Assembly (NCBI GenBank): GCA_031181345.1
Contig: JAPSLC010000018.1
Span: forward strand, 1-64,000
From: Cupriavidus sp.
GTDB taxonomy: Bacteria > Pseudomonadota > Gammaproteobacteria > Burkholderiales > Burkholderiaceae
Reading direction: 5' to 3'
DNA length: 64,000 nucleotides
Below are positions 44,048 to 55,207 of this stretch, piece after piece (position 1 is the first letter of the stretch; each line of letters starts with the position of its first letter). A program made the position numbers and the translations under genes. The notes below the pieces were generated by a model that made no database searches, was not told where the DNA came from, and worked only from the letters and a program-made list of their open reading frames with translations.

Positions 44048-44443
44048 ATGCCAGCTCAACGCATTCTTGTCGTCGACGATTCGCCTTCCCTGCGTCGCAT
44101 GATCGCCGCCTGCCTGCGCGCCGGCGGCTACGACGTCGCCGAGGCAGCCGACGGCGACGAAGCGCACGCGGCCGCCGAGGCCGCACCGCAGGCGCAGCCG
44201 TTCGGCATGCTGGTTACCGATCAGGTGATGCCCGGCATGGACGGCCTGACGCTGATCCGCCGGCTGCGCGCCACGCCGCGCTACGCCGCGATGCCGATCC
44301 TGATGCTGACGACCGAGGCCGATGGCCAGATCCGCGCCCAGGCCCGCGAGGCGGGGGCCAGCGGTTTCCTGCCCAAGCCCTTCGATCCCGACCAGCTGAT
44401 GCAATCGGTCGCCGCGCTGCTGTCCCCCTCCGAAGAGGGGTAA
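44048..44443 (+). CDS. CheY-like single-domain response regulator
   Basis: 131 aa from the ATG at 44048. Receiver with Asp10/Asp11 (VVDD), phospho-acceptor Asp58 in LVTDQVMPGMDG, Thr in MLTTEA and Lys in FLPKPFD. It differs enough from the CheY at 58557 to be a distinct paralogue. First gene after the sigma-28 promoter, followed by cheW and two chemoreceptors. Its kinase is not encoded next to it; CheA at 53143 is the obvious donor. Confidence 0.9.
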   Translation: MPAQRILVVDDSPSLRRMIAACLRAGGYDVAEAADGDEAHAAAEAAPQAQPFGMLVTDQVMPGMDGLTLIRRLRATPRYAAMPILMLTTEADGQIRAQAREAGASGFLPKPFDPDQLMQSVAALLSPSEEG

Positions 44444-44571
44444 TGTCCGGCCGCTTGCGGCCCTTCAGTCGCGCATCGGAAGTGCCGATAACCAGCAAGG
44501 GGCGAGGCGCGCCGTTCGCGGGCGCCGTTGGAGCCGCGCCATCGCGGTGCCATCGCCATGCAGTGGACAAG

Positions 44572-44620
44572 GCAGTCGCCACGCAGTCGCCACGCAGCTA
44601 GCAGTTGCCAGCAGTTGCCA
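44572..44620 (+). repeat. Short tandem repeats upstream of the first cheW
   Basis: GCAGTCGCCAC twice (44572-44582, 44583-44593) and GCAGTTGCCA twice (44601-44610, 44611-44620), two related 10-11 bp tandems separated by GCAGCTA-like sequence. Confidence 0.75.
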
Positions 44621-44697
44621 ATAAAGGCGGTCGGGCCGGGTGGGGTGCACTTCGCCAGCGTGCAACGACGGCCACCACAGGGGAGCGGGAGCGCAAG

Positions 44698-45180
44698 ATG
44701 AACGTCAGCAGCAAGACCGAAGGAAGCGGCGAGGAGTTCCTCGCTTTCACGCTGGGCCGCGAGGAATACGGCGTCGACATCCTCAAGGTGCAGGAAATCC
44801 GCGGCTACGAGGCGGTCACGCAGATCGCCAACGCGCCGGCCTATCTGAAAGGCGTGATCAACCTGCGCGGCATCATCGTGCCGATCGTCGACCTGCGCAT
44901 CAAGTTCCAGCAGCAGAAGGTCAGCTACGACCAGTACACGGTCGTCATCATCGTCGACCTGAACCATCGCACCACCGGCATCGTCGTCGACGGCGTCTCC
45001 GACGTGCTGACGCTGACTCCCGCCCAGATCAAGCCCACGCCGCAGTTCTCCGGCAACCTCGACACCGAATACATCCGCGGCCTGGGCTCGGTCGAGGACC
45101 GCATGCTGATCCTGGTCGATATCGAGAAATTGCTGGCGACCGAGGAACTGGCCGCGATCGAAGCCGCCGCGGCGGCCTGA
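44698..45180 (+). CDS. cheW: Chemotaxis coupling protein CheW (first copy)
   Basis: 160 aa from the ATG at 44698. Typical Che[55 protein letters not shown] and [10 protein letters not shown]. It links receptors to CheA. A second, similar cheW lies at 55208. It is directly upstream of an Aer-like receptor. Confidence 0.95.
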   Translation: MNVSSKTEGSGEEFLAFTLGREEYGVDILKVQEIRGYEAVTQIANAPAYLKGVINLRGIIVPIVDLRIKFQQQKVSYDQYTVVIIVDLNHRTTGIVVDGVSDVLTLTPAQIKPTPQFSGNLDTEYIRGLGSVEDRMLILVDIEKLLATEELAAIEAAAAA

Positions 45181-45216
45181 CGCACCGCCCCCGAACGAAT
45201 CCAGCAGCACAACGTC

Positions 45217-46872
45217 ATGAGAAACAACCAGCCTGTCACCGCGCGCGAATACAAGCTCGCGCCGAACGATTACCTGATCTCGCGCACCGACCTGAAGGGG
45301 CGCATCACCTTCGCCAACCGCGCGTTCATCGAGGTCAGCGGCTTTACCGCCGAGGAACTGCTCGGCGCCCCGCACAATCTGGTACGCCATCCCGACATGC
45401 CGCCCGAGGCCTTCGAGGATCTGTGGCGCACGCTGCAGGCGGGCCGTTCCTGGGTCGGGCTGGTCAAGAACCGCCGCAAGAACGGCGATTACTACTGGGT
45501 CAGCGCAACGGTGACCCCGACCCGCGTCGACGGACAGACCGTCGGCTATACCTCGGTGCGTTCGATGGCGAGCGCCGAGCAGATCGAAGCGGCGCAGGCC
45601 GCTTATGCGCGCATTCGCTCGGGCAACGGCGGGGGCATCCGCATCCGCGAGGGCGTGGTGGTCCGCCGCGGGCCGCTGGGCTGGATCGACGGACTGCGCC
45701 GGCTGGGTCTGCGCGGCCGCATCATGTTGTCGCAGGGCGTGGGCCTCGCGTGGTTCCTCGCCGCGCTGGTCGCGTTCGAGCTGCTGGCCGAGCCGCAGAC
45801 ACGCGCGGCACTGCGGCCGTGGCTGTGGGGCGGCTTCGTGCTGGCCGGCCTGTCGGCGATGGCCACCGGCGCGGCGCTGCTGGCCATGGTGCATCGGCCG
45901 ATGCGCGAGATGCTGGACTTCGCGCTGCGTCTGGGCGCCGGCGATCTGGCCACGCGCTACGAGTTCTCCAGCAACGACGAGATCGGCGCGCTAGCCAGGG
46001 CGATGCAGACCATGCAGCGCAGCCTGCTGTCGGTCGTTCATGAAATCCAGGAAGGCATGAGCGCCATCGCCACCGCGACGCGCCAGGTGGCCGCCGGCAA
46101 CAACGACCTGTCGCAGCGTACCGAGCAGCAGGCCGCTTCGCTGGAAGAAACGGCCTCGAGCATGGAAGAGCTGACCGGCACGGTGCGCCAGAACGCGGAC
46201 AACGCGCGCCAGGCCAGCGGCCTGGCGGCCAACGCCTCCGAGACCGCGGTCAAGGGCGGCGAGGTGGTCGGCCGCGTGGTGCAGACCATGGACGAGATCA
46301 ACGGTGCGTCGAAGAAGATCGTCGACATCATCGGCGTGATCGAAGGCATCGCTTTCCAGACCAACATCCTGGCGCTGAATGCGGCGGTGGAAGCGGCGCG
46401 TGCCGGCGAGCAGGGCCGCGGCTTCGCGGTGGTGGCCGGCGAGGTGCGCAGCCTGGCGCAGCGCAGCGCGAACGCGGCCAAGGAAATCAAGGGCCTGATC
46501 GGCGATACGGTGGCCCGCGTGGACAACGGCTCGGCGCTGGTGGGCCAGGCGGGGCAGACCATGGGCGAGATCGTGCAGGCGGTCAAGCGCGTGACCGACA
46601 TCATGGGCGAGATCAGCGCGGCGTCGGCCGAGCAGAGCTCGGGCATCGAGCAGGTGAACCAGGCGGTGGCGCAGATGGACGAGGTCACGCAGCAGAATGC
46701 GGCGCTGGTCGAGCAGGCCGCGGCCGCGGCGGGGTCGCTGGAAGACCAGGCCGCGCGGCTGCGCGACGCGGTCTCCGTGTTCCGCGTCAGCCTGAACGCC
46801 GAACCGCGTCCGATGCGTCCGCGCGCCGCATCGGCGCAGGAGGGCGCGGCCCCGCGGCTGGCGCGCGCGTGA
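45217..46872 (+). CDS. Methyl-accepting chemotaxis protein with PAS sensor (Aer type)
   Basis: 551 aa. N-terminal PAS (about 10-125): [39 protein letters not shown] and [13 protein letters not shown], as in the redox/oxygen sensor Aer. Two adjacent hydrophobic segments (about 165-225) form a membrane hairpin with no periplasmic domain, then HAMP-like and the methyl-accepting signalling domain with the hairpin tip [20 protein letters not shown]. Energy taxis is likely. About 608 bp of its signalling part is identical to the next receptor. Confidence 0.92.
   Translation: MRNNQPVTAREYKLAPNDYLISRTDLKGRITFANRAFIEVSGFTAEELLGAPHNLVRHPDMPPEAFEDLWRTLQAGRSWVGLVKNRRKNGDYYWVSATVTPTRVDGQTVGYTSVRSMASAEQIEAAQAAYARIRSGNGGGIRIREGVVVRRGPLGWIDGLRRLGLRGRIMLSQGVGLAWFLAALVAFELLAEPQTRAALRPWLWGGFVLAGLSAMATGAALLAMVHRPMREMLDFALRLGAGDLATRYEFSSNDEIGALARAMQTMQRSLLSVVHEIQEGMSAIATATRQVAAGNNDLSQRTEQQAASLEETASSMEELTGTVRQNADNARQASGLAANASETAVKGGEVVGRVVQTMDEINGASKKIVDIIGVIEGIAFQTNILALNAAVEAARAGEQGRGFAVVAGEVRSLAQRSANAAKEIKGLIGDTVARVDNGSALVGQAGQTMGEIVQAVKRVTDIMGEISAASAEQSSGIEQVNQAVAQMDEVTQQNAALVEQAAAAAGSLEDQAARLRDAVSVFRVSLNAEPRPMRPRAASAQEGAAPRLARA
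46090..46697 (+). repeat. 608-bp identical segment, copy 1 (in the Aer-type receptor)
   Basis: Line-by-line comparison shows this DNA is the same as 47932-48539, offset 1842 bp, without a difference that I could find. It encodes about 202 residues of the receptor signalling hairpin. Both sides diverge immediately, so it is a recent gene conversion or a local duplication under homogenisation. Confidence 0.9.
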
Positions 46873-47064
46873 AGGGTATCGATGGGTGCCCGATAGGCGC
46901 CTGAAAGGGGATTGACGGCGAGCGCCGCAGGGGCCCTGGTCTCAATCGAAGCACGGACAGCAGCATCACCCGGCATTACAACAAGCCGGCAAGCGCGGCG
47001 CCCCGATCCGATGATCGGCGCCGCAATCCGGCCGGACGGTCATCCAGAAGAAGAGGTAGTTCTC

Positions 47065-48888
47065 ATGCAATGGTTCAAGCAACTGCGAGTCGCGACGAAG
47101 CTGGTCGTTGGCTTTCTGATCGTTTCCGTCATCGGCATGGCGATGGGCCTGCTGGGGGTGGTCAATATGGGCCGGATGACCGAGTGGACCAGCCGGATCT
47201 ACAACACCGACTTGCAGGCGCTGAAGGCCGTGCAGGACGCCAACATCAATCTGCTGTACGCCAGCCGCGCGCAGATCGCGCTGCTGTCGGCCTCGACGAT
47301 GGGCGAACGCACCACCGAGAAGACGCTGATCGAGAAGTCGTTCGGCACCGCCGAAGAGCGCATCAAGCAGGCGCGCGGCTCCTTCCAGACCGAGCAGGGC
47401 AAGGCGCTGATCAAGCAGTTCGACACGATGCTGCCGGCCTATCGCGACCGCATGACGAAGTACATCGAGCTGGTCTCGCGCCAGCCGCTCGATACCTCGC
47501 AGTTCGAGAGCCAGGTCTTCGAGGAGAGCACCGCCCTGCTGAAGGACGGCCATGCGATCGAAGAGCTGATGTTCAACATGGTCAAGCGCCGCGACGCCGG
47601 TGCCCGCGCCAACATGGAAGAAGCGCAGGGCGTCTATGAGAGCTCGCGCCTGTGGATGCTGGCGCTGGTGCTCGGCGGCCTGGCGGTGTCGCTGCTGCTC
47701 GGCGTGCTGCTGGCCCGCGCGCTGTCGCGCCAACTGGGCGGCGAGCCGGCCTACGCGGCCTCGATTGCATCGCGCATCGCCGACGGCGACTTCTCGACCG
47801 AGATCAAGCTGCGCGCCGGCGACCGCGGCAGCATGCTGTACGCAATGAAGCAGATGCAGCTGCAGCTGTCGGGCATGGTGCAGGAGTTCAAGACGGCGGC
47901 CGAGTCGATCGCCTCGGCCTCGCGTGAAATCGCCGCCGGCAACAACGACCTGTCGCAGCGTACCGAGCAGCAGGCCGCTTCGCTGGAAGAAACGGCCTCG
48001 AGCATGGAAGAGCTGACCGGCACGGTGCGCCAGAACGCGGACAACGCGCGCCAGGCCAGCGGCCTGGCGGCCAACGCCTCCGAGACCGCGGTCAAGGGCG
48101 GCGAGGTGGTCGGCCGCGTGGTGCAGACCATGGACGAGATCAACGGTGCGTCGAAGAAGATCGTCGACATCATCGGCGTGATCGAAGGCATCGCTTTCCA
48201 GACCAACATCCTGGCGCTGAATGCGGCGGTGGAAGCGGCGCGTGCCGGCGAGCAGGGCCGCGGCTTCGCGGTGGTGGCCGGCGAGGTGCGCAGCCTGGCG
48301 CAGCGCAGCGCGAACGCGGCCAAGGAAATCAAGGGCCTGATCGGCGATACGGTGGCCCGCGTGGACAACGGCTCGGCGCTGGTGGGCCAGGCGGGGCAGA
48401 CCATGGGCGAGATCGTGCAGGCGGTCAAGCGCGTGACCGACATCATGGGCGAGATCAGCGCGGCGTCGGCCGAGCAGAGCTCGGGCATCGAGCAGGTGAA
48501 CCAGGCGGTGGCGCAGATGGACGAGGTCACGCAGCAGAACGCGGCGCTGGTCGAGCAGGCCGCGGCCGCGGCCGGTTCGCTGGAAGACCAGGCTGCGCGG
48601 CTGCAGGCGTCGCTGGCCCGCTTCCGTCTGGCCGCCGACGAGCTGTTCGCCCCGTCGCTGCAGGCGCCGTCGGTTGCCAAGCCGATCGCGGCGGCGCCGG
48701 CGGCATCGGGTGCACAGGCCGCCAGCCGCCACGATGAGCCCGCTACGACCGACCGTGCCGATCGCACCGACCGTGCCGAGCCGGCTCCGGCCAAGTCCGC
48801 CCCGCGCCTGCCCGGCCGTCCGGCGCCCCGCGCCGCGACTGCCGCTGCCGCCACCGCCGGTGCCGACAGCGACTGGAGCGCCTTCTGA
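47065..48888 (+). CDS. Methyl-accepting chemotaxis protein with periplasmic four-helix sensor
   Basis: 607 aa from the ATG at 47065. TM1 at about 8-30, a helical periplasmic domain (about 35-190, 4HB/Tar-like: [20 protein letters not shown]), TM2 at about 190-215, HAMP, then the signalling domain with the tip [20 protein letters not shown] and a Pro/Ala-rich C-terminal tail. It ends DSDWSAF, a possible CheR/CheB tether-like pentapeptide-type end (WxxF form, weak resemblance to NWETF). Ligand unknown. Confidence 0.92.
   Translation: MQWFKQLRVATKLVVGFLIVSVIGMAMGLLGVVNMGRMTEWTSRIYNTDLQALKAVQDANINLLYASRAQIALLSASTMGERTTEKTLIEKSFGTAEERIKQARGSFQTEQGKALIKQFDTMLPAYRDRMTKYIELVSRQPLDTSQFESQVFEESTALLKDGHAIEELMFNMVKRRDAGARANMEEAQGVYESSRLWMLALVLGGLAVSLLLGVLLARALSRQLGGEPAYAASIASRIADGDFSTEIKLRAGDRGSMLYAMKQMQLQLSGMVQEFKTAAESIASASREIAAGNNDLSQRTEQQAASLEETASSMEELTGTVRQNADNARQASGLAANASETAVKGGEVVGRVVQTMDEINGASKKIVDIIGVIEGIAFQTNILALNAAVEAARAGEQGRGFAVVAGEVRSLAQRSANAAKEIKGLIGDTVARVDNGSALVGQAGQTMGEIVQAVKRVTDIMGEISAASAEQSSGIEQVNQAVAQMDEVTQQNAALVEQAAAAAGSLEDQAARLQASLARFRLAADELFAPSLQAPSVAKPIAAAPAASGAQAASRHDEPATTDRADRTDRAEPAPAKSAPRLPGRPAPRAATAAAATAGADSDWSAF
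47932..48539 (+). repeat. 608-bp identical segment, copy 2
   Basis: See copy 1. Here it encodes the signalling domain of the four-helix-sensor receptor. The flanks differ from copy 1 by synonymous and nonsynonymous changes right at the edges. Confidence 0.9.
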
Positions 48889-48947
48889 ACACCCGCCGCG
48901 GCGGGGCGGGCGCGGCCGGCATGGCGCGCCCCCGACCATGACCGACG

Positions 48948-49727
48948 ATGAACAGCGAAATCACCCTGTCCCTGCCGCGTGAGGCCGCGGACAAGCTGCG
49001 CGGCGAGTTCGACCATTTCGTGCGGCTCTCGACGGGGCTGGACCGGCAGTTCGTGCCGCCCTCGTTCGAGGACTTTCTGCGTGCGCGCGTGATGCACCAG
49101 GACGGTCCGCTGACCGAGCGCGCGGTGACGCGCCTGCTGACCGGCGGCGAGTACGCCTGGGCCAAGCGCGTGTTCGACAAGCAACTGCCGCACGCGATGG
49201 CCAATCTGATGCGCGATGCCGAACGCTTCGGCTTCGGGCTTGCGGTGCGTTCGGAATGGTCGCCGTCGGAGCGGCTGGCGCAGGCGCGCAAGTGGGCGGT
49301 GGAGATTCTCGACCACGCCGGCGCCGATCCGGCGCTGGCCGATACGCTGGCCGAGCACATCGCCAACGCCGCGGTGGACGTGCGCACCATCGAAGAACAG
49401 ATGCAGACGCCGGCATGGCGCCTGGCGGACAGCCTGCGCCGGCGCGTCTACGACCTGCTGTACCTCGTGCAGACCGAGCGCGGCACCGGCGCCGCGCTGA
49501 CCCGCCTGGGCGAGCTGCGCGCGATGGTGGGCCTGGCGCTGGACTACGGCGCGATCGACGCGCAGGAAGCCGGCCGCGTGATGGAGCAGGTCGAGCACGC
49601 CCGCCCGCACCTGTTCCGCGACGAGCCTGACGATGTCTTCGCGCGGCTCGCCGCGTGGCTGCGTCGCGTGTTCAAGCCGATGCCGGCCGCGCCGTCAATG
49701 GTGGAAAGCGACAAGCGATCGCATTGA
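48948..49727 (+). CDS. Hypothetical protein between a receptor gene and flhDC
   Basis: 259 aa, mostly helical (LREAADKLRG-like start, then long charged helices such as ERLAQARKWAVEILDHAGAD and RVYDLLYLVQTERGTGAALT). No signal peptide or membrane segment. It is on the same strand as the receptors and 60 bp after them, so it may be co-transcribed with the chemotaxis genes. I do not recognise the family. Confidence 0.7.
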   Translation: MNSEITLSLPREAADKLRGEFDHFVRLSTGLDRQFVPPSFEDFLRARVMHQDGPLTERAVTRLLTGGEYAWAKRVFDKQLPHAMANLMRDAERFGFGLAVRSEWSPSERLAQARKWAVEILDHAGADPALADTLAEHIANAAVDVRTIEEQMQTPAWRLADSLRRRVYDLLYLVQTERGTGAALTRLGELRAMVGLALDYGAIDAQEAGRVMEQVEHARPHLFRDEPDDVFARLAAWLRRVFKPMPAAPSMVESDKRSH

Positions 49728-49805
49728 ACGCGAAGCGTTTTCAGTCAGCCCGAGACTTCCCTTGCAAACCGCCTGGAATCGCTGTCTAAGTGATTCTGGC
49801 GGCAT

Positions 49806-50003
49806 GTTACTTGTTACAGATTTGATCCGGATCGCGTTACAAGGTTGTTACATCTGAACCTGTCGTTTTTGCCATGTATCATCCATGCGACAAGGAGCAT
49901 CCCCAACGTAAGTAGGGATTGGCAGCGGCAGGCGATTGCCGATATAAAGCGGACAGTCCATTTACATTCCGTAACATTTGTTACCAGATGTGAGTTTTGT
50001 AAC
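49806..50003. promoter_or_regulatory. Cluster of GTTAC/GTAAC boxes in the flhDC promoter region
   Basis: GTTAC occurs at 49806, 49813, 49836, 49847 and 49980, and its reverse complement GTAAC at 49971 and 49999. The 400-bp space (49728-50130) upstream of flhD is the most AT-rich stretch of the right half of the window. Repeated short boxes in a master motility promoter are expected for a multi-subunit regulator or silencer, but the factor is unknown. Confidence 0.5.
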
Positions 50004-50130
50004 TGGGCCGGAGTAGTTCCGATCAGATGTAGTACCCGTCGCACACGCACTGAAACGATCTGGACGCCGGAGGTCTGCCACCGGTAAGCGCTGGACAAGC
50101 GGGCGAGGGTTCCTTGGTAGCGGGGATAAA

Positions 50131-50448
50131 TTGGAAAGCAGTGAACTTCTGCAGGAGATCAGGGAGGTCAATCTCGCCTATCTGCTGCTCGCGCAACGCC
50201 TGGTGCGCGAAAACCAACTCGAAGCCATGTTCCGCCTCGGCGTCAGCAAGGAAATCGCTGACATCCTGGCCAAGCTGACGCCTGCTCAGCTGGTCAAGCT
50301 GGCGGCATCCAACATGGTCCTGTGCCGATTCCGGTTCGACGACCATGCGCTGCTCTCCACGCTGACGCATACCGCCAAGAGCCACGATATGCAGCAGATC
50401 CACGCTGCGATCCTGCTCGCGCGCCAGCCGGTGGAGTCGCTCAATTGA
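50131..50448 (+). CDS. flhD: Flagellar master regulator subunit FlhD
   Basis: 105 aa, TTG start: [20 protein letters not shown] and [20 protein letters not shown] follow the family from the first residues, and no ATG or GTG fits. FlhD with FlhC (FlhD4C2) activates class II flagellar genes with sigma-70. The stop overlaps the TTG of flhC by 4 nt. Confidence 0.95.
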   Translation: MESSELLQEIREVNLAYLLLAQRLVRENQLEAMFRLGVSKEIADILAKLTPAQLVKLAASNMVLCRFRFDDHALLSTLTHTAKSHDMQQIHAAILLARQPVESLN

Positions 50449-51047
50449 GCGCGCTGCTGCAGGTCCAACCGGCCCGGAGCTACACGGCCGCTCCGGCTGC
50501 CCCGCGCAAGAGCGTACTGCAGGATGCCAACCAGACCCAGCTCGCCATCGAGCTGATCGGCCTGGGTGCGCGCCTGCAGGTGCTCGAAGCCGAGACCACG
50601 CTCTCGCGCGACCGGCTGATCCGTCTGTACAAGGAGCTGCGCGGCGTGTCCCCGCCCAAGGGCATGCTGCCGTTCTCGACGGACTGGTTCACGACCTGGC
50701 TGCCGAACATCCACTCGTCGCTGTTCTTCTCGGCCTATCAGTTCATGGTCCAGCAGGGCGAGGCGAGCGGCATTCGTGCGGTGGTCGCCGCATACCGTCT
50801 CTACCTCGAGCATGTGTCCCTGCTCGGCGGCGAAATTGTCTTAAGTTTTACGCGTGCCTGGACGTTAGTACGGTTCTTCGAGAGCAATATGCTGCAGCTT
50901 TCCAGTTGCACATGCTGCGGAGGACAGTTCGTCACACACGCCTACGAGCCGAACGCGAACTTCGTCTGCAGCCTGTGCCGGCCGCCATCGCGCGCGGGCA
51001 AGGCAAAGAAGCCCTCGAAGGACGCCACGCCAGCGCAACCCGCCTGA
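50445..51047 (+). CDS. flhC: Flagellar master regulator subunit FlhC
   Basis: 200 aa, TTG start at 50445 overlapping the flhD stop (TTGA), a translational coupling. Four zinc-binding Cys near the C-terminus: CTCCGG and CSLC (two pairs), as in Flh[21 protein letters not shown] and [19 protein letters not shown] are family blocks. The C-terminal Lys/Ala tail ([15 protein letters not shown]) is longer than in E. coli. Confidence 0.95.
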   Translation: MSALLQVQPARSYTAAPAAPRKSVLQDANQTQLAIELIGLGARLQVLEAETTLSRDRLIRLYKELRGVSPPKGMLPFSTDWFTTWLPNIHSSLFFSAYQFMVQQGEASGIRAVVAAYRLYLEHVSLLGGEIVLSFTRAWTLVRFFESNMLQLSSCTCCGGQFVTHAYEPNANFVCSLCRPPSRAGKAKKPSKDATPAQPA

Positions 51048-51165
51048 TTGACGCCGGGCTTGCGCGGCGAGCCAGACCGGGGCGGCACGGCGCGCAGCTT
51101 GCCATGTCCCGCCGAGGTCCGGCTCGCGCGTGTCCGATGCGTGTTTTTCTGACGGGGAATCGATC

Positions 51166-52029
51166 GTGCTAGTTGTTCTTGGCTATGTCGTCGTAGTGGC
51201 GGCGGTGCTTGGTGGTTACGCCATGACTGGCGGCCACATGGGCGCGCTATATCAACCGGCAGAACTGGTGATCATTGGCGGCGCCGCGCTCGGCGCCTTC
51301 ATCAGCGCCAACAGCGGCAAGGCGATCAAGGCGACCTTGCGCGCGCTGCCGCAGCTGCTGCGCAGCAGCAAATACAACAAGGCGCTGTACATGGAAGTGA
51401 TGGCGCTGCTGTACGTGCTGCTGTCCAAGGCGCGCCGCGAGGGCATCCTGTTCCTTGAGAAGGAAATCGCCGATCCGGCCGCCAGCAGCGTCTTCAGCCA
51501 GTATCCGCGCATCCTCGCCGATCCGGCGATGATGGAATTCCTGACCGACTATCTGCGCATGATGGTCAACGGCAATATGAATGCCTTCGAGATCGAGGCC
51601 CTGATGGACCACGAGATCGAGACCTTCAAGCACGAGGCCGAAGTGCCCGCCCACGCGCTGGCGCGGGTCGGCGACGCGCTGCCGGCTTTCGGCATCGTCG
51701 CCGCGGTGATGGGCGTGGTGCATGCGCTGGCCTCGGCCGATCTGCCGCCGTCCGTGCTGGGCGCGCTGATTGCGCATGCGATGGTCGGCACCTTCCTGGG
51801 CATTCTGCTGGCTTACGGTTTCGTCTCCCCGCTGGCCTCGCGCGTCGAGCACCAGGTTGCCGAGACGGTCAAGATGTACCAGTGCATCAAGGTCACGCTG
51901 CTGGCTTCGCTCAACGGCTATGCGCCGCTGGTCGCGGTCGAGTTCGGCCGCAAGGTGCTGTACTCGAGCGAGCGTCCGTCGTTCCTGGAACTGGACGACC
52001 ACGTGCGCGAAGTCAAGAGCCTGACGTAA
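51166..52029 (+). CDS. motA: Flagellar motor stator protein MotA
   Basis: 287 aa from the GTG at 51166 ([20 protein letters not shown]). Four transmembrane segments, the large cytoplasmic loop with [15 protein letters not shown], and the Pro-containing TM3 ([18 protein letters not shown]). Proton-driven type; pairs with MotB. Confidence 0.95.
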   Translation: MLVVLGYVVVVAAVLGGYAMTGGHMGALYQPAELVIIGGAALGAFISANSGKAIKATLRALPQLLRSSKYNKALYMEVMALLYVLLSKARREGILFLEKEIADPAASSVFSQYPRILADPAMMEFLTDYLRMMVNGNMNAFEIEALMDHEIETFKHEAEVPAHALARVGDALPAFGIVAAVMGVVHALASADLPPSVLGALIAHAMVGTFLGILLAYGFVSPLASRVEHQVAETVKMYQCIKVTLLASLNGYAPLVAVEFGRKVLYSSERPSFLELDDHVREVKSLT

Positions 52030-52087
52030 GCGCGCCGGGCAGCCAGTCCTCGAGCCAGTCCATTCGTCCGTCCACCGCAGGCCAAGC

Positions 52088-53041
52088 ATGACCGATCACG
52101 CGCGCCCTATCGTCGTCCGCCGCGCTGCCGCTCACGGCAAGCCGCACGGCAACCACAGCTGGAAGATCGCCTACGCCGATTTCATGACGGCGATGATGGC
52201 CTTCTTCCTGGTGCTGTGGCTGCTGAGCACGTCGACGCCGAAGGACCTGGTGCAGGTGGCCGAGTATTTCCGCACGCCGCTGAAGGTGGCGATCGCCGGC
52301 GGCCAGAAGGTCAGCGAGTCGCCCAGCGTGATCCCCGGTGGCGGCATCGACCCGGCCAGCAAGGACGGCGAAACGCGCCGCATGCGCGAGGACGATCCGC
52401 AGTCGCTGCAGAAGCGCCGCGACCAGCTCGAGACCGAGCGGCTGCGCGCGCTCAAGCAGCGGCTGGAGCAGCTGATCGAGAACAACCCGGTGCTGCGCCA
52501 GTTCCGCCCGCAGCTGCTGCTGGACATCACCAGCGAGGGGCTGCGCATCCAGATCCTCGATACGCAGAACCGGCCGATGTTCCGCACCGGCAAGGCGGTG
52601 GTCGAGCCGTACATGCGCGACATCCTGCGCGAGATCGGCCCGGTGCTCAACGAGATGCCGAACAAGGTCAGCCTGTCGGGCCATACCGATTCGTCCAACT
52701 ACATGAACGGCGAGCGCACTTACTCCAACTGGGAGCTGTCGGCCGATCGCGCCAACGCCTCGCGCCAGGAGCTGATCGCCGGCGGCATGCAGGAGGGCAA
52801 GGTGCTGCGCGTGCTCGGCCTGGCCGCCACCATGCCGCTGGACAAGAACGATTCGCTGGCCCCCGTCAACCGCCGCATCAGCATCGTGGTGCTGAACCAG
52901 CGCGCCCAGGCCCGCTTCGAGGCGGAGAACGCCAGCGCGGCCGACGTCGCGGTGCGCGCCAAGGCCGGCGAGTCGGCGCAGGCGCTGCAGCAGGGAATGG
53001 AAGGGGCGACGGGCGCATCGGCGCCCCAGGCGCGGCAGTAG
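52088..53041 (+). CDS. motB: Flagellar motor stator protein MotB
   Basis: 317 aa. Single TM with the proton-binding Asp31 in [20 protein letters not shown], then a linker and an OmpA-like peptidoglycan-binding domain ([39 protein letters not shown]). 58 bp after motA. A GTCGATAA sigma-28-like site follows before cheA. Confidence 0.95.
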   Translation: MTDHARPIVVRRAAAHGKPHGNHSWKIAYADFMTAMMAFFLVLWLLSTSTPKDLVQVAEYFRTPLKVAIAGGQKVSESPSVIPGGGIDPASKDGETRRMREDDPQSLQKRRDQLETERLRALKQRLEQLIENNPVLRQFRPQLLLDITSEGLRIQILDTQNRPMFRTGKAVVEPYMRDILREIGPVLNEMPNKVSLSGHTDSSNYMNGERTYSNWELSADRANASRQELIAGGMQEGKVLRVLGLAATMPLDKNDSLAPVNRRISIVVLNQRAQARFEAENASAADVAVRAKAGESAQALQQGMEGATGASAPQARQ

Positions 53042-53067
53042 CCGGCACTTAAATCAGTAACAAAATT

Positions 53068-53094
53068 TAATAAGACCGTCGGCGAGGTCGATAA
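53068..53094 (+). promoter_or_regulatory. Sigma-28-type promoter before cheA
   Basis: TAAT at 53068-53071, 15 nt, then GTCGATAA at 53087-53094: 3/4 and 7/8 matches to the sigma-28 TAAA-N15-GCCGATAA pattern with exact spacing. It lies between motB and cheA. Confidence 0.55.
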
Positions 53095-53142
53095 CCAGCT
53101 GGTAACGGCTCAATGCTTAGCAATCAGTGATTCAGGACGGTC

Positions 53143-55173
53143 ATGTCTGTCGATATCGATATCACGCAGTTCTACCAGACCTTCTTCGAGGAAGCGGAAG
53201 AGCTGCTCGTTGAAATGGAGCAGTTGCTGCTCGGCCTCGACATCGAGGCGCCCGACGCGGAAGACCTCAATGCGATCTTCCGCGCGGCGCATTCGATCAA
53301 GGGCGGCGCGGCGACCTTCGGCTTCAGCGCGCTGACCGAGACCACCCACCTGCTCGAGAATCTGCTGGACCGCACGCGCCGGCGGGAACTGGCGTTGTCC
53401 AGGGCCATCATCGATACCTTTCTGGAAACCAAGGACGTGTTGCAAGACCAGCTCAACGCCTACCGCAACGGTACCGAACCCGATCCGCAGACCCTTGCGC
53501 GCATCTGTGCGGTGCTGCAGCAGCTGGCCTACGAGACCGGCGGCGAGGCACCCGCGCCCGCACCGGTAGCGGCCGCTCCGGCCGCCCCGCCCGCGCCCGC
53601 TGCGGTTGCCGCACCGGCGGGCGGGGCGCTGAAGGTACGCCTGCTCAACGTGTCGAAGGACGACCAGGTGCTGCTGCGCGAGGAGCTCGGCAATCTGGGC
53701 GAGATCCTCGGCGAGACCCAGAGCGACAGCGAGCTGGCGATCGAGCTGGCAACGCAATGCAGCCCCGACGACATCGTCGCGGTCTGCTGCTTCGTGATCG
53801 ACGCCGAGCAGATCGTGATCGAGCCGGCCAGCGGCGCAGCCCCGACCGCCGCAAGCGCCGCGCCTGCCGCCACCGAAGCGATGGCCGCTTCCGCGCCTGC
53901 CGCCGTGGTTGCCGCGCCGGCCGCAGCCCCCGCTGCCGCCAAGGACAAGGAGCGCGCCAAGGCCGGCGCCGCCGCCGCCCACCATCAGGAGTCGGGCTCG
54001 ATCCGCGTGCCGACCGAGAAGGTCGACCAGATCATCAACCTGGTCGGCGAGCTGGTGATCACGCAGTCGATGCTGGCGCAGACCGCATCGTCGCTCGACC
54101 CGGTGCTGTTCGACCGCCTGTTCTCCGGCATGGGTCAGCTGGAGCGCAATGCGCGCGATCTGCAGGAAGCGGTGATGTCGATCCGCATGATGCCGATGGA
54201 CTATGTGTTCTCGCGCTTCCCGCGCCTGGTGCGCGACCTGGCCGCCAAGCTGGGCAAGCAGATCGACCTGGTGACCTTCGGCAAGGCCACCGAACTGGAC
54301 AAGAGCCTGATCGAGCGGATCATCGACCCGCTGACCCACCTGGTGCGCAACAGCCTGGACCACGGAATCGAGACGCCCGACAAGCGCGTCGCCGCGGGCA
54401 AGGATGCGACCGGCCAGCTGATCCTGTCGGCGCAGCACCACGGCGGCAACATCGTGATCGAGGTCAGCGACGACGGCGGCGGCCTGCGCCGCGACAAGAT
54501 CCTGGCCAAGGCGATGCAGAACGGCCTGCCGGTCTCGGAGAGCATGAGCGACGAGGAAGTGTGGCAGCTGATCTTTGCGCCGGGCTTCTCGACCGCCGAG
54601 GCCGTCACCGACCTGTCCGGCCGCGGCGTCGGCATGGACGTGGTCAAGCGCAACATCCAGGAGATGGGCGGCCACGTCGAGATCAGCTCGCGCCCTGGCA
54701 ACGGCACCACCACCCGCATCGTGCTGCCGCTGACGCTGGCGATCCTCGACGGCATGTCGGTCAAGGTCGGCGAGGAGACCTTCATCCTGCCGCTGAACTG
54801 CGTGATGGAGTCGCTGCAGCCGAAGGCCGACGACGTGCGCACCGCCGCCAATACCGAGCGCGTGATGCACGTGCGCGGCGAATACCTGCCGCTGCTGGAG
54901 CTGCACCGCGTCTTCAACGTCGAGAACGCGGTGCAGGAGCCGACCCAGGGCATCGCCATCATCCTGCAGGCCGAGGGCAAGCGCTTCGCGCTGCTGGTCG
55001 ACCAGCTGATCGGCCAGCACCAGGTCGTGCTGAAGAACCTGGAGACCAACTACCGCAAGGTGCCCGGCATCTCGGCCGCGACCATCCTGGGCGACGGCAG
55101 CGTGGCGCTGATCGTCGACGTCGCCGCGCTGCAGCGCACCGGCGTCCGGCGCCAGGAGCCGGCGCTGGCTTGA
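53143..55173 (+). CDS. cheA: Chemotaxis histidine kinase CheA
   Basis: 676 aa. P1 phosphotransfer with His50 in [14 protein letters not shown]2 at about 165-230; long Ala/Pro linkers; P3 dimerisation and P4 ATPase ([44 protein letters not shown]); P5 CheW-like domain at the end ([19 protein letters not shown]). Autophosphorylates under control of receptors and passes phosphate to CheY and CheB. Confidence 0.97.
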   Translation: MSVDIDITQFYQTFFEEAEELLVEMEQLLLGLDIEAPDAEDLNAIFRAAHSIKGGAATFGFSALTETTHLLENLLDRTRRRELALSRAIIDTFLETKDVLQDQLNAYRNGTEPDPQTLARICAVLQQLAYETGGEAPAPAPVAAAPAAPPAPAAVAAPAGGALKVRLLNVSKDDQVLLREELGNLGEILGETQSDSELAIELATQCSPDDIVAVCCFVIDAEQIVIEPASGAAPTAASAAPAATEAMAASAPAAVVAAPAAAPAAAKDKERAKAGAAAAHHQESGSIRVPTEKVDQIINLVGELVITQSMLAQTASSLDPVLFDRLFSGMGQLERNARDLQEAVMSIRMMPMDYVFSRFPRLVRDLAAKLGKQIDLVTFGKATELDKSLIERIIDPLTHLVRNSLDHGIETPDKRVAAGKDATGQLILSAQHHGGNIVIEVSDDGGGLRRDKILAKAMQNGLPVSESMSDEEVWQLIFAPGFSTAEAVTDLSGRGVGMDVVKRNIQEMGGHVEISSRPGNGTTTRIVLPLTLAILDGMSVKVGEETFILPLNCVMESLQPKADDVRTAANTERVMHVRGEYLPLLELHRVFNVENAVQEPTQGIAIILQAEGKRFALLVDQLIGQHQVVLKNLETNYRKVPGISAATILGDGSVALIVDVAALQRTGVRRQEPALA

Positions 55174-55207
55174 GGCGAAGGCAAGATTCAACAAGGAGCA
55201 ACACATC

